Of a stretch of DNA of 17,600 bases, positions 1 through 8,135 are shown piece by piece (the first letter of the stretch is position 1; every line of letters begins with the position of its first letter). Made by a program: the position numbers and the translations under genes. The notes below the pieces were generated by a model, which searched no databases, was not told the origin of the DNA, and saw only the letters and a list, made by a program, of their open reading frames with translations. The stretch lies in assembly GCA_903837305.1 (NCBI GenBank), contig CAILUB010000268.1, positions 1 through 17,600 on the forward strand, written 5' to 3'. Source of the DNA: an uncultured Cytophagaceae bacterium. GTDB lineage: Bacteria > Bacteroidota > Bacteroidia > Cytophagales > Spirosomataceae.

Positions 1-1569
1 GCCAAAGACGTCCGTAACAGTCTTGAGCAAGTAGTAAGAAAGCTTGAAAAACAGGAAATTTTGGTCATTGCTGAGCGCCAAAAAAAGCTCGATGCCATAG
101 CTGCAAATCCTCCTATTAAACCTAAAAAGAAGGTTAAGCCCTTTCCTGTAACGGAAAGTGCCTCTGCGGAAGAGCATCCTATCCTGTTACCTCCCCAGCA
201 ACAAGTCGTATTTGTTCAGAAATCATTCATGTTACCTAATGGGCAACTGGCTGAGGTAACGGAAGAATATACGGTAGATGAAGATCCGGAAGATACGCGT
301 CAACGCCTAAAGGCGCAGGCGGCTATGAATCGGATGTTTAAGCGGGAACAAATGAAAGCGCTGCTAAAAATGAGACGTCGACCTGATCGTCAGAATCCGA
401 GTCAAGAGGATAAAAATTCTCAGTCATTGAAAAAACTGGAAAAAGAGAAATCTGAGCGGGCAGATTTAGAGAAGGTTTTGAAGAAAACTCAGCTAGCGAA
501 AGAGGTATTTTCTGACTTTTTATTCAAGGAAAGGCCGATTCTTCAACGTCTTCAACCTGCCTACTTAGATAGTTTGATTCAAAAAGAATTGCATGATAAA
601 GGAGTTTCACTAGACTATTCTTTTGGCATTCAAAATTCGCCTAAATCATGGATTTACACCTCATCTCCTGAAATTAAGGACCAAAAGAAAGTATTTGAAG
701 CGGATTTATTTCCAAATGATCTTCATCCATCTAAAAACGTCCTGAAAATTTATTTTCCAGATAGTGCTGCCTTTATTTGGCAAACGATGGGTCTTAGTTT
801 AGCCGGGTCAGGTTTGTTATTGCTCGTGATGATCGGTTGTTTTTATTTTGCGGTTTTGACCATTTTACGTCAAAAGAAACTAGCCACAGTGAAGAATGAT
901 TTCATCAATAACATGACGCACGAGTTTAAGACGCCTATCACCTCGATTTCCTTAGCTACTCAGTTGTTACAAGAGGAATTGAAGCCGGGTAAAAATGAGT
1001 CGATGTTGCGTTATTTGGGCATTATTAAAGAAGAGAATACCCGCTTAGGACAGCAGGTGGAACGCGTTTTGCAGACTGCCCAAATGGAACGAGAAGAGAT
1101 CACGCTCAAACGCAAGTCTGTAGATTTGGCAGCCTTAATACATCATGTAGCCGAGATAAATGGGCCATTGCTTGATTCTGTAAATGGAAGCTTAACCTTA
1201 CATATAGCGGATTTACCAGCCTCTATTTCACTCGATGAGGTACATATTTCCAATGTATTAAATAATTTATTAGATAACGCGGTGAAGTATAGCCCCTCCA
1301 ATCCTCAAGTCGAAATCGAAGCCCGTCCGCAGGATCAAGGCATTTTAATAGCTGTGAAAGATCATGGAATGGGAATGCCGAAAGAAGCGCTAAACAATAT
1401 TTTTGATGCCTTTTACCGGGTGCCTACTGGGAATGTACACAATGTGAAGGGCTTCGGTTTAGGACTAAGCTATGTGAGAAAAATAGTCGAAGCCCACGAA
1501 GGGAAAGTGACTGTAAAAAGTAAATTAGGAGAAGGAAGTACATTTGAAATCTATTTGCCCTATGTCTAA
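1..1569 (+). CDS. sensor histidine kinase, 5' end cut by window edge
   Basis: This is the sensor partner of the adjacent response regulator. The frame is open from base 1, so the TTG at 61 is not a credible start; the gene and its first membrane segment begin outside the window. Numbered from base 1, the visible part has a charged, Lys/Gln/Glu/Pro-rich stretch (about residues 1-165), then a short sensor-like segment, one membrane helix (about 258-290) and a cytoplasmic kinase core. The H-box is FINNMTHEFKTP, with the phospho-accepting His at bases 919-921. The N-box is NVLNNLLDNAVKYSP, the G1 box DHGMGM, and the G2 box GFGLGL. With a membrane-spanning sensor and HisKA plus HATPase_c domains, it resembles RprX-type kinases of Bacteroidota. 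The ligand is not predictable. The stop codon overlaps the start of the regulator gene by 8 bases, which suggests translational coupling. Confidence 0.93.
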   Translation, partial: AKDVRNSLEQVVRKLEKQEILVIAERQKKLDAIAANPPIKPKKKVKPFPVTESASAEEHPILLPPQQQVVFVQKSFMLPNGQLAEVTEEYTVDEDPEDTRQRLKAQAAMNRMFKREQMKALLKMRRRPDRQNPSQEDKNSQSLKKLEKEKSERADLEKVLKKTQLAKEVFSDFLFKERPILQRLQPAYLDSLIQKELHDKGVSLDYSFGIQNSPKSWIYTSSPEIKDQKKVFEADLFPNDLHPSKNVLKIYFPDSAAFIWQTMGLSLAGSGLLLLVMIGCFYFAVLTILRQKKLATVKNDFINNMTHEFKTPITSISLATQLLQEELKPGKNESMLRYLGIIKEENTRLGQQVERVLQTAQMEREEITLKRKSVDLAALIHHVAEINGPLLDSVNGSLTLHIADLPASISLDEVHISNVLNNLLDNAVKYSPSNPQVEIEARPQDQGILIAVKDHGMGMPKEALNNIFDAFYRVPTGNVHNVKGFGLGLSYVRKIVEAHEGKVTVKSKLGEGSTFEIYLPYV

Positions 1570-2263
1570 AACGCCGGAAATTTTAGTTGCGGAGGATGAT
1601 CCTAATTTGGGATTGTTATTAACCGAATTCTTGAAAAAGAAAGGATATGCTGTTTCCTGGGCCCAAAATGGGGACGAAGCGCTTGATCTTTTCGTAAAAG
1701 GATCCTTTGATTTATGCCTTTTAGATGTGATGATGCCTAAGAAAGATGGTTTTTCTTTGGCTAAAGACATCAGAGCAAACCATCAACAAGTACCCATCAT
1801 TTTCTTGACGGCGAAATCGATGGAGGAAGACACCTTGCATGGCTTCAAAGTAGGGGCAGATGATTATTTGACGAAGCCATTCTCCATGGAGGTGTTGGTA
1901 GCTCGAATGGAGGCTATTCTGCGCAGAAGTCATTCAGATAAGTCTGTGCCTAGTTTAGCGGACGAAATAGCCTTAGGAAATTACACTTACACTCCGGGTA
2001 AAATGCGTTTGAGCATCGGAGAAACAGAATTGAAGTTTACACCTAAAGAGAACGAATTAATGAAGCTTTTGTGCGAGAATCTGGGTCGACCGGTGAGTCG
2101 CAGTTATGCTTTGAAATTGATTTGGGGAGACGATACCTATTTCAACGCGAGAAGCATGGATGTGTACATGACCAAGCTGCGTAAGATGCTAAAAGAAGAC
2201 CCTCGCGTCCAGCTTTTGAATCTGCACGGCGAGGGCTTCCGATTGAGTGTAGAGGGGCTTTAG
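1562..2263 (+). CDS. OmpR/PhoB-family response regulator
   Basis: DNA-binding partner of the upstream kinase, 233 residues. The receiver domain (about 1-118) has the acidic pair in VAEDDPNLG, phospho-acceptor Asp55 in LLDVMMP, the switch Thr83 in FLTAKS, and Lys105 in YLTKPF. The C-terminal winged-helix domain (about 135-233) has the TPKENELMKLL and RSMDVYMTKLRKML segments usual in RprY-like regulators. I chose ATG 1562 because it starts directly before the receiver fold; a TTG 18 bases upstream would only add residues read from the end of the kinase gene. The gene ends tail to tail with serS, overlapping it by 4 bases. The regulon is unknown from this sequence. Confidence 0.95.
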   Translation: MSKTPEILVAEDDPNLGLLLTEFLKKKGYAVSWAQNGDEALDLFVKGSFDLCLLDVMMPKKDGFSLAKDIRANHQQVPIIFLTAKSMEEDTLHGFKVGADDYLTKPFSMEVLVARMEAILRRSHSDKSVPSLADEIALGNYTYTPGKMRLSIGETELKFTPKENELMKLLCENLGRPVSRSYALKLIWGDDTYFNARSMDVYMTKLRKMLKEDPRVQLLNLHGEGFRLSVEGL

Positions 2264-3531
2264 TTGATGTGTGTAAAGCCGGTATAAGGAACTAGAACTT
2301 CTGGAATCTTGATTCCATCTGGACCTTGGTTGTTTTCTAAGATAGAAGCTACGATGCGTGGTAAGGCTAAAGCCGATCCATTTAATGTATGGCATAAGAT
2401 CGATTTTCCATCGATTTTCGTTCTCAACTTCAAGCGATTCGCTTGGAAGGTTTCGAAGTTACTTACTGAACTTACCTCTAACCAACGGTTTTGGGCGCCT
2501 GACCAAGCTTCCATGTCATAGGTCAAGGCCGAAGCAAATCCCATATCTCCACCGCATAGACGCAAGACACGGTAGTGCAATCCTAGTTTTTGAAGTAATC
2601 CCTGAACGTGTAGCGACATTTCTTCTAGAGCCGCATACGAGTTTTCTGGTTTGTGGATTTGAACGATCTCGATCTTATCAAATTGATGCAAGCGGTTCAA
2701 GCCACGCACGTGTGCACCCCAAGATCCTGCTTCGCGACGGAAACAAGGCGTGTGGCCCACGTTTTTAATCGGTAATTCTTTCTCATTGACGATGACATCA
2801 CGGTATAAGTTCGTGATAGGCACTTCAGCCGTCGGAATTAAGAATAAGCCTTCCTCTTTAGTGACATACATTTGGCCTTCTTTATCCGGCAATTGTCCTG
2901 TCCCAAAACCCGAATCTTCATTAATCAAAATCGGAGGTTGAATCTCATAATAACCCGCCTTGATCGCCTCATCTAAAAAGAAATTAATTAATGCGCGTTG
3001 TAAACGAGCCCCTTTTCCCTTGTACACAGGGAATCCAGCCCCTGTAATTTTATTGCCTAAATCGAAATCGATGATATCGTATTTCTTGATCAAATCCCAG
3101 TGTGGCTCTGCGTCTGCTGGGAGCACTGGAACAGAACCCCAGGTCAAAACGACTTCATTGTCATCTGCCGTTTTTCCTTGTGGCACAGAGTTGTGCGGAA
3201 GGTTAGGAAGCGTGACTAATAAATCGGTTAATTCTTTATCAGCTGCCTTAGCGGCTTCTTCCATTTCTTTAATCGATGCTTTTAGTGCTGCGGTCTCTGC
3301 ACGCTTGCCTTCGGCTAATTCTTTTTGGCCGGATTGCATTAAAGCCCCGATTTCTTTCGCTGCTGCGTTTGATTTCTCTAAAGCGGATTCAGCTTGTTGC
3401 AAAAGAGCTTTGCGTTGATCATCTTGTGCGATCAATTTCGCGACGATTTCCGCAGCATTGGCAACATGCTTCTTTTGTAAACCGGCGATCGTGGTTTCTT
3501 GATTCGCGCGAATAAAGGGTAAGGTTAACAT
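2260..3531 (-). CDS. serS: seryl-tRNA synthetase
   Basis: Charges tRNA-Ser with serine, using ATP, in the cytosol. The 423-residue length is normal for the family. The N-terminal part (about 25-110) is the tRNA-binding antiparallel coiled coil, rich in Ala, Lys and Glu. The class II core follows: the serine-binding TAE at 234-236, motif 2 as FRREAGSWG from residue 264, and motif 3 as ALPRIVASILENNQ around 389-402 with its arginine. The start ATG (3529-3531) lies 10 bases after the lysC stop, so it is probably the last gene of a ribH-lysC-serS transcript. I see no terminator after it; its 3' end overlaps the response regulator gene by 4 bases. Confidence 0.97.
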   Translation of the reverse strand: MLTLPFIRANQETTIAGLQKKHVANAAEIVAKLIAQDDQRKALLQQAESALEKSNAAAKEIGALMQSGQKELAEGKRAETAALKASIKEMEEAAKAADKELTDLLVTLPNLPHNSVPQGKTADDNEVVLTWGSVPVLPADAEPHWDLIKKYDIIDFDLGNKITGAGFPVYKGKGARLQRALINFFLDEAIKAGYYEIQPPILINEDSGFGTGQLPDKEGQMYVTKEEGLFLIPTAEVPITNLYRDVIVNEKELPIKNVGHTPCFRREAGSWGAHVRGLNRLHQFDKIEIVQIHKPENSYAALEEMSLHVQGLLQKLGLHYRVLRLCGGDMGFASALTYDMEAWSGAQNRWLEVSSVSNFETFQANRLKLRTKIDGKSILCHTLNGSALALPRIVASILENNQGPDGIKIPEVLVPYTGFTHIN

Positions 3532-3541
3532 AGCTCGGTTT

Positions 3542-4861
3542 TTAGAAAAGTCCTTCGTTTAATGCGTTTAATGCGTCATTCTTGTGGGAAGCATCCACTA
3601 ATAAAGAGATGTTGTGCTCCGAAGCGCCGTATGAAATCATTCGAATAGGAATTTTCTTGATCGCTTCTAATACCTTAATGGCAATGCCCTCTTTATCTGC
3701 CCAGAAATTACCCACGATGCAGATAATCACCTGGTTCATATCTGGATCTTCTAATTCTGCAAATTCACGTAATTCACTCATGATCGCATCTAAATGCGTC
3801 GTTTGGTCGATGGTCACACTGACAGAAACTTCTGAAGTCGTGATCATATCCACCGGCGTTTTGTATTTTTCAAACACTTCAAATACGCGTTTCAAGAAGC
3901 CATAGGCATTCAACATACGTGTCGAGTGAATGTATATCGCAGTAATATTATCCTTCGCGGCGATCGCTTTGATTTCTACATCAGTCGATTTTTCTGATAT
4001 CAAAGTTCCAAAAGCACTCGGCTCCATCGTGTTCTTCAACCGTACTGGAACGCCTTTTAATTTCGCTGGGGTAATGGTGCTCGGGTGTAGAATCTTAGCG
4101 CCAAAATACGCTAATTCTGCCGCCTCAGCGAACGAAAGCTCGCGGATAGGAAACGTGTTCTTCACAATACGTGGATCGTTATTATGCATTCCATCGATGT
4201 CCGTCCAAATCTGGACTTCCTCCGCCTGAATCGCACCTCCAATAAGCGATGCTGTATAATCCGATCCACCACGCTTCAAGTTATCCACTTCACCAGCTGG
4301 GTTGCGGCAGATGAAACCTTGCGTAACAAAGATTTGCTTATCCTTTACGGGAGCTAAAACTGCCGCTAGTTTTTGTTCGATAACCTTTAAAATGGGTTCA
4401 TTGTCTTCGTCGATCACCATGAAATCCAAGGCTGGCAACAAAGCGGAGCTGATGCCCTCTTCTTGCAAAAACGCTTCAAAAATTTGGGTGGAAAGCAATT
4501 CGCCTAAAGCGACCATTTCCTTTTCCTGCTTCACCGTGTATGGAGAAGTAGCGATTAGGCTATCAATGAATTCAAATTCTTTCGCTACAATCGCTTGGCC
4601 TTGACCAAGACCCGCAGGAGTGCTATATAATTCGGTTAAGAATTGATCGTAATGCGCGCGCAGTTCGCTTGCTTTCGCCTTTGCTTCTGACGGATTACCC
4701 GCATTTAAGGATTCTGAAATTGATAACAGGGTATTCGTGCTGCCAGAAAGGGCAGAAAGTACCACGATTTTGGGTTGGCCATCTTCCGTAATTAATTGAC
4801 GGATCGATTTCATTCTCTCGGGTTTCCCTACGGAAGTACCTCCAAATTTCCAAACTTGCAT
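3542..4861 (-). CDS. lysC: monofunctional aspartate kinase
   Basis: Phosphorylates L-aspartate to 4-phospho-L-aspartate, the entry step to lysine, diaminopimelate, threonine and methionine. The 439 residues hold an amino-acid kinase domain (about 1-290) with KFGGTSVG at 5-12, RGGSDYTA around 197-204 and the GAKILHP signature around 255-261. Two C-terminal ACT-type regulatory domains (about 300-439) begin before the RMLNAYGFL segment. There is no homoserine dehydrogenase extension, so it is monofunctional. The ACT domains suggest feedback inhibition, with lysine the usual effector in this type; that is inferred from the family. It sits between ribH (11 bases upstream) and serS (10 bases downstream). 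Confidence 0.96.
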   Translation of the reverse strand: MQVWKFGGTSVGKPERMKSIRQLITEDGQPKIVVLSALSGSTNTLLSISESLNAGNPSEAKAKASELRAHYDQFLTELYSTPAGLGQGQAIVAKEFEFIDSLIATSPYTVKQEKEMVALGELLSTQIFEAFLQEEGISSALLPALDFMVIDEDNEPILKVIEQKLAAVLAPVKDKQIFVTQGFICRNPAGEVDNLKRGGSDYTASLIGGAIQAEEVQIWTDIDGMHNNDPRIVKNTFPIRELSFAEAAELAYFGAKILHPSTITPAKLKGVPVRLKNTMEPSAFGTLISEKSTDVEIKAIAAKDNITAIYIHSTRMLNAYGFLKRVFEVFEKYKTPVDMITTSEVSVSVTIDQTTHLDAIMSELREFAELEDPDMNQVIICIVGNFWADKEGIAIKVLEAIKKIPIRMISYGASEHNISLLVDASHKNDALNALNEGLF

Positions 4862-4872
4862 ATGTTCTCGTA

Positions 4873-5349
4873 TTATATTCCTAACATTTTGATGGCAGTA
4901 ATGGCCGCCTCATCGCCTTTATTTCCATGTTTTCCGCCTGCGCGATCCATCGCTTGTTCTTGCGTATTAGGTGTTAATACCCCAAAAATCACCGGCTTGT
5001 CAAACTTCAAACTCACATTCGTAATCCCATCCGCTACTGCTTGGCAGATGAAATCAAAGTGTCTCGTTTCTCCTTGAATGACGCAGCCTAGGCAAATGAC
5101 CGCATCGATATTCGCCTGCTGCGCCATCTTCTGGGCACCCAGGCTTAATTCAAAGCTACCAGGTACTTTGGCACTTATTATATTTTCTTCTTTTGCCCCG
5201 TACTTCAATAGCGTATCGTATGCCCCAGTATACAAGGCGTGGGTCACGTCGGTATTCCATTCAGATACGACGATGGCAAAGGTTTTACCCGAGACATCCG
5301 GTAGATTATCCGTTGTAAAATCGCTTAAGTTTTTTAATGCTGAAGACAT
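4873..5349 (-). CDS. ribH: 6,7-dimethyl-8-ribityllumazine synthase
   Basis: Condenses 5-amino-6-ribitylamino-uracil with 3,4-dihydroxy-2-butanone 4-phosphate, the penultimate step of riboflavin synthesis; the family forms cytosolic pentamers or 60-mer capsids. The 158-residue length is normal. Family landmarks are SEWN near residue 29, PGSFE at 63-67, the GCVIQGETRHFDF segment with the catalytic His97, and GVLTPNTQEQA near 123-133. The ATG at 5347-5349 lies just 12 bases after the T-tract of the terminator that follows the TPR gene, so there is almost no room for a private promoter. It is probably transcribed by readthrough of that terminator or from a promoter inside the TPR gene. Confidence 0.96.
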   Translation of the reverse strand: MSSALKNLSDFTTDNLPDVSGKTFAIVVSEWNTDVTHALYTGAYDTLLKYGAKEENIISAKVPGSFELSLGAQKMAQQANIDAVICLGCVIQGETRHFDFICQAVADGITNVSLKFDKPVIFGVLTPNTQEQAMDRAGGKHGNKGDEAAITAIKMLGI

Positions 5350-5360
5350 AAAAGGGGGTT

Positions 5361-5397
5361 AAAAAAACAAGGGATAAAAGCTCAAGCTCTTATCCCT
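5361..5397 (-). terminator. intrinsic terminator between the TPR gene and ribH
   Basis: On the minus strand a 12-bp stem (arms at 5397-5386 and 5381-5370) with a TTGA loop and one mismatch is followed by TTG and then a run of seven T (5367-5361). It lies 24 bases after the TPR stop codon, so it should end that transcript. Because ribH starts only 12 bases later, it may be a partial terminator that sets the ratio of TPR to ribH-lysC-serS expression. Confidence 0.8.
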
Positions 5398-5420
5398 CAT
5401 CCTATAATCTGTTCTAAAAA

Positions 5421-6098
5421 TTATTCAGAGATAGAGCTTTCTAAGATCGCTTTGTATTTCTTCGCAGGGATCGATTCAGCCGATTGACCGTATTTCTCTA
5501 CGATGATGGAATACGTATCTACTGCTTCTTTCACTTGTTTATTTGCTTCGTAAGCGTTCGCTAATTTTAACAAATAGGTAGGAGTAAAGAATTTGTTCGG
5601 CTTATGCTCCGCTGCTTTCTTATAGTAATCGATGGCATCAGCGAAAGATTTCTTTTCTGAATACGCATCCCCGATTAACGAGTAAGCACGTGCTTGAACT
5701 AATAAATCCGAGCTTGAGAAGTTTTTCAATTTCTCGATTGACTGATCAAATTTACCTTGCTTTAATAAGGTAATACCTAAATATAGATCAGCTAAGTTTT
5801 GTGTATTTCCACCAAACTCATCTGATACTTTCGCTAAATCTTTTGCTGCAGCCGCTAAAGAATCTGATTCAAAGGCGTAAACCGCTTTATATAACTTCTT
5901 TTCGCCTTCTGCGTCTTGTGTATTGGAATACCATTGGTATCCGAAATAAGCCGCAACAGCCAGAACTACAACTCCAAGGATTGTTGCAACGCTCGTTTTA
6001 TTTTTGTCTACTAATTCAGTGACTTTAGAAACTTCTTGCTGAAGCGCTTCTGGGCTCTCAATAATTTCAATCGATTCTACTTTTTCTTTCTTTGCCAT
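5421..6098 (-). CDS. membrane-anchored tetratricopeptide-repeat protein
   Basis: A 225-residue protein: an N-terminal cytoplasmic segment of about 35 residues, one transmembrane helix (about 36-57, TSVATILGVVVLAVAAYFGY), then an all-helical TPR region. TPR-like motifs are visible around LADLYLGITLLKQGKFDQSIEKLKN, QARAYSLIGDAYSEKKSFADAIDYYKKA and YLLKLANAYEANKQVKEAVDTY. The topology resembles YfgM-like or TPR_21 ancillary proteins, but I cannot assign a specific partner. I placed the start at ATG 6098 (MAKKEKVE). A further in-frame ATG at 6179 would add 27 residues of different character and would lie upstream of the candidate promoter at 6147-6154. A clear terminator follows, so it is probably mainly monocistronic. 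Confidence 0.88.
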   Translation of the reverse strand: MAKKEKVESIEIIESPEALQQEVSKVTELVDKNKTSVATILGVVVLAVAAYFGYQWYSNTQDAEGEKKLYKAVYAFESDSLAAAAKDLAKVSDEFGGNTQNLADLYLGITLLKQGKFDQSIEKLKNFSSSDLLVQARAYSLIGDAYSEKKSFADAIDYYKKAAEHKPNKFFTPTYLLKLANAYEANKQVKEAVDTYSIIVEKYGQSAESIPAKKYKAILESSISE

Positions 6099-6146
6099 AA
6101 GGGTCATTAATTCGCTTGGCAGATTGTTATAGGTGCCAAAGGACTG

Positions 6147-6154
6147 CAAAATTA
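6147..6154 (-). promoter_or_regulatory. candidate Bacteroidota -7 element for the TPR gene
   Basis: On the minus strand it reads TAATTTTG, an exact match to the Bacteroidota -7 consensus TAnnTTTG, about 50 bases before ATG 6098. I see no clear -33 TTG at the usual distance. It supports the downstream start, since the ATG at 6179 would fall upstream of transcription. Confidence 0.4.
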
Positions 6155-6232
6155 TAAAATCTCTTTCATTTTTATCCATTTAAATGGAATCTTTTGCATT
6201 TTATTTTTCAAATTTGGGGTAAATAAACCTAT

Positions 6233-7759
6233 ATGTCCTTTAATCGCCCTGACCAACTCCTTAAACTCCATGAGTCTTTTGATATTTGTATCATAGGAGG
6301 AGGTGCGACAGGTGCTGGAGTTGCGCTAGATGCCATCTTGCGTGGTTATAAAGTGCTCTTAATTGAAAAGGGAGATTTTGCTAGCCAAACTTCCTCTAAA
6401 TCGACTAAACTAGTCCATGGGGGCGTACGCTACTTAGAGCAAGCGGTTCGGAATTTGGATTGGCATCAATTCAAAATGGTCTATAAAGCCTTACACGAAC
6501 GCAAGACCTTACTTCAAAATGCCCCCCATTTAGCCCATCCACTCGGTTTATTAACCCCTTGCTATACGCGCTGGGAACGCTGGTACTATCGAATCGGGAT
6601 GTGGTTATATGATAAAATCTCCGGCAGTACGAACCTGAAATCTAGCCGAGGACTAAGTAAAAAAGAAATACAATCTGAATTTCCTTCCATTGAATCTCAT
6701 CATTTGAGAGGTGGTGTGTTGTATTATGATGGTCAATTGAATGATGCACGTTATGCCCTAGCGATTTTAAAAGAGGCAGAGCGTTTGGGTGCGTGTGTTT
6801 TGAATTACGCGCGTTTGGATTCATTCGAATTAAGTACTAAGAGTCTAAAAATAAAGAAAGTACTTTTCACTGACCTTAGGTCAGAAACCACCTACATAAT
6901 TCCGGTGAAAGCGGTTGTAAATGCCACGGGGCCCTTTACGGATTCAGTTCGGGAGCTCGCAAATCCACGTTTGAAACCTCGAATGAAGGTGAGTCGAGGG
7001 GCACATATCGTATTGCCTATTGAGTTTTGGCAAGGAGAAACCGCCTTATTGATTCCTAAAACGGATGACGGTCGGGTTATTTTTGTGATTCCTTGGCGCG
7101 GTTCAGTGCTGGTAGGGACGACCGATGATCCGGATACTTTATCGGAGAGCCCCGTTATTTTGGATGTAGAAAGGGAATATCTGATTTCCTATTTTAACCG
7201 GTATTCGGCGAAGAAAGCAACTTTGAGTGATATCAGTGCCACATTTGTAGGCCAAAGACCCCTCTTGCAAGTCCAGCTCGATTCAGCGATGAATACGGAT
7301 ACTAAATCTTTAGTACGCGATCACGAGGTGGAAGTGGACGGGCGGTCTAAACTAGTCAGTATTATGGGCGGCAAGTGGACGACTTATCGCGTAATGGCCT
7401 CAGATACATTGGATGTATTGGAAAAGGAAGTTTTGCATAGTGCAGCTAAACCTTGTTTGACAAAAGACCATTCGCTTGTCTCTCTCGCTTCATTGGAGTT
7501 ACCTTCCGGTGTTCCAGATGATATAGTCGCACACCTAAGTGAGCTTTATGGGCCTGCGGCAGGGGAAGTGTATGCTTATGGAGCGGATCGTTTGTTACCA
7601 GGCGAACCCTATCTTAACGGGGAATTGGAATACTTAAAGAAGCACGAAATGGCGGAAAAATGGGAGGACGTTTTGGCACGTCGCTGGGGTGTTTCCTTAC
7701 GAGATGAATCCTTAGCGAAGAAACTGCAGGCCACAAAAAAAGAGGCTTTCGCCTCTTAA
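6233..7759 (+). CDS. glpD: FAD-dependent glycerol-3-phosphate dehydrogenase
   Basis: Oxidises sn-glycerol 3-phosphate to dihydroxyacetone phosphate and passes electrons to quinone, at the inner face of the cytoplasmic membrane. The 508 residues match the family (E. coli GlpD is about 500). The FAD-binding Rossmann motif GGGATGAG is at 22-29, followed by the GDFASQTSSKSTKLVHGGVRYLE segment typical of GlpD/GlpA. The substrate-domain motif VGTTDDP is near residue 290, IMGGKWTTYR near 380, and the DAO C-terminal helical domain occupies about 400-508. No glpF or glpK is next to it. The start ATG is 134 bases from the divergent TPR start. The last codons (KKEAFAS, stop) are also the terminator hairpin of the opposing DUF2795 gene. 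Confidence 0.95.
   Translation: MSFNRPDQLLKLHESFDICIIGGGATGAGVALDAILRGYKVLLIEKGDFASQTSSKSTKLVHGGVRYLEQAVRNLDWHQFKMVYKALHERKTLLQNAPHLAHPLGLLTPCYTRWERWYYRIGMWLYDKISGSTNLKSSRGLSKKEIQSEFPSIESHHLRGGVLYYDGQLNDARYALAILKEAERLGACVLNYARLDSFELSTKSLKIKKVLFTDLRSETTYIIPVKAVVNATGPFTDSVRELANPRLKPRMKVSRGAHIVLPIEFWQGETALLIPKTDDGRVIFVIPWRGSVLVGTTDDPDTLSESPVILDVEREYLISYFNRYSAKKATLSDISATFVGQRPLLQVQLDSAMNTDTKSLVRDHEVEVDGRSKLVSIMGGKWTTYRVMASDTLDVLEKEVLHSAAKPCLTKDHSLVSLASLELPSGVPDDIVAHLSELYGPAAGEVYAYGADRLLPGEPYLNGELEYLKKHEMAEKWEDVLARRWGVSLRDESLAKKLQATKKEAFAS
7735..7757 (-). terminator. intrinsic terminator of the DUF2795 gene, inside glpD
   Basis: Read on the minus strand it is AAGAGGC-GAAA-GCCTCTT: a perfect 7-bp stem (7757-7751 with 7746-7740) closed by a GNRA tetraloop. 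The T-run covers 7741-7735 and overlaps the stem end. It begins 4 bases after the DUF2795 stop codon. On the plus strand it encodes the C-terminal residues of GlpD; the plus-strand 3' flank (AATTTTAAT) is a weaker T-tract, so bidirectional use is possible but less certain. Confidence 0.8.
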
Positions 7760-7761
7760 TT

Positions 7762-7983
7762 TTAATATTCATCTTCATTAAAGAAGAAGTCGTCTTTTGT
7801 CGGATAATCCGGCCAAATTTCTTCAATACTTTCGAATGGTTGACCATCATCCTCTAATTCTTGTAAGTTTTCTACTACTTCCAAAGGAGATCCGGTACGG
7901 ATTGCGAAGTCAATTAATTCATCTTTTGACGCTGGCCAAGGAGCGTCTTCTAAGTAGGAGGCAAGTTCTAGTGTCCAATACAT
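7762..7983 (-). CDS. small DUF2795-family protein
   Basis: A 73-residue acidic protein of unknown function. It starts MYWTLELASYLEDAPWPA, which is the recognisable DUF2795 pattern, continues with SKDELIDFAIRTGSPLEVVENLQELEDDG, and ends in an acidic aromatic tail (IWPDYPTKDDFFFNEDEY). The SKDELIDFA and SPLEVVENL segments look like two helices of a small helical fold, and there is no signal peptide or membrane helix. Small single-copy proteins of this type are widespread in Bacteroidota (recalled, not searched). It ends 2 bases from the glpD stop and has its own terminator, so it is likely monocistronic. Nothing here indicates its biological role. Confidence 0.88.
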   Translation of the reverse strand: MYWTLELASYLEDAPWPASKDELIDFAIRTGSPLEVVENLQELEDDGQPFESIEEIWPDYPTKDDFFFNEDEY

Positions 7984-8050
7984 AATTTATAGCTAATTTT
8001 TATTTCTAAATACACGGAGGTTTTTGTTAAATCTAAACCCTTCCTAAGTG

Positions 8051-8058
8051 CAAAAGTA
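8051..8058 (-). promoter_or_regulatory. candidate -7 element for the DUF2795 gene
   Basis: Minus-strand TACTTTTG matches TAnnTTTG exactly, 67 bases upstream of the DUF2795 ATG at 7983, in the AT-rich gap before cutC. No convincing -33 TTG is seen at the expected spacing. Confidence 0.35.
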
Positions 8059-8135
8059 AAATAAAAATGTATTTATGAAAGATTTATTTTTTAAATTTTC
8101 ATTAATTATCAAAACCTTGATTTAACCCCGCTTTT

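Noticed and set aside
2303..2316. GGAAT-CTTG-ATTCC hairpin as terminator for the response regulator
   Set aside because: Only 5 bp, no T-run follows, and it lies within serS coding sequence.
2960..3418. Plus-strand open frame opposite the serS coiled coil
   Set aside because: Ser/Ala-rich composition is the antisense image of the Ala/Lys/Glu-rich coil; no promoter or domain.
6209..6216. Palindrome CAAATTTG as glpD promoter or operator
   Set aside because: It misses the -7 consensus by one base, has no matched -33 element, and an eight-base AT-rich palindrome is likely by chance here.
8108..8121. ATCAA-N4-TTGAT dyad before cutC as a metal-responsive operator
   Set aside because: A five-base dyad in an AT-rich gap, with no regulator gene nearby to support it.
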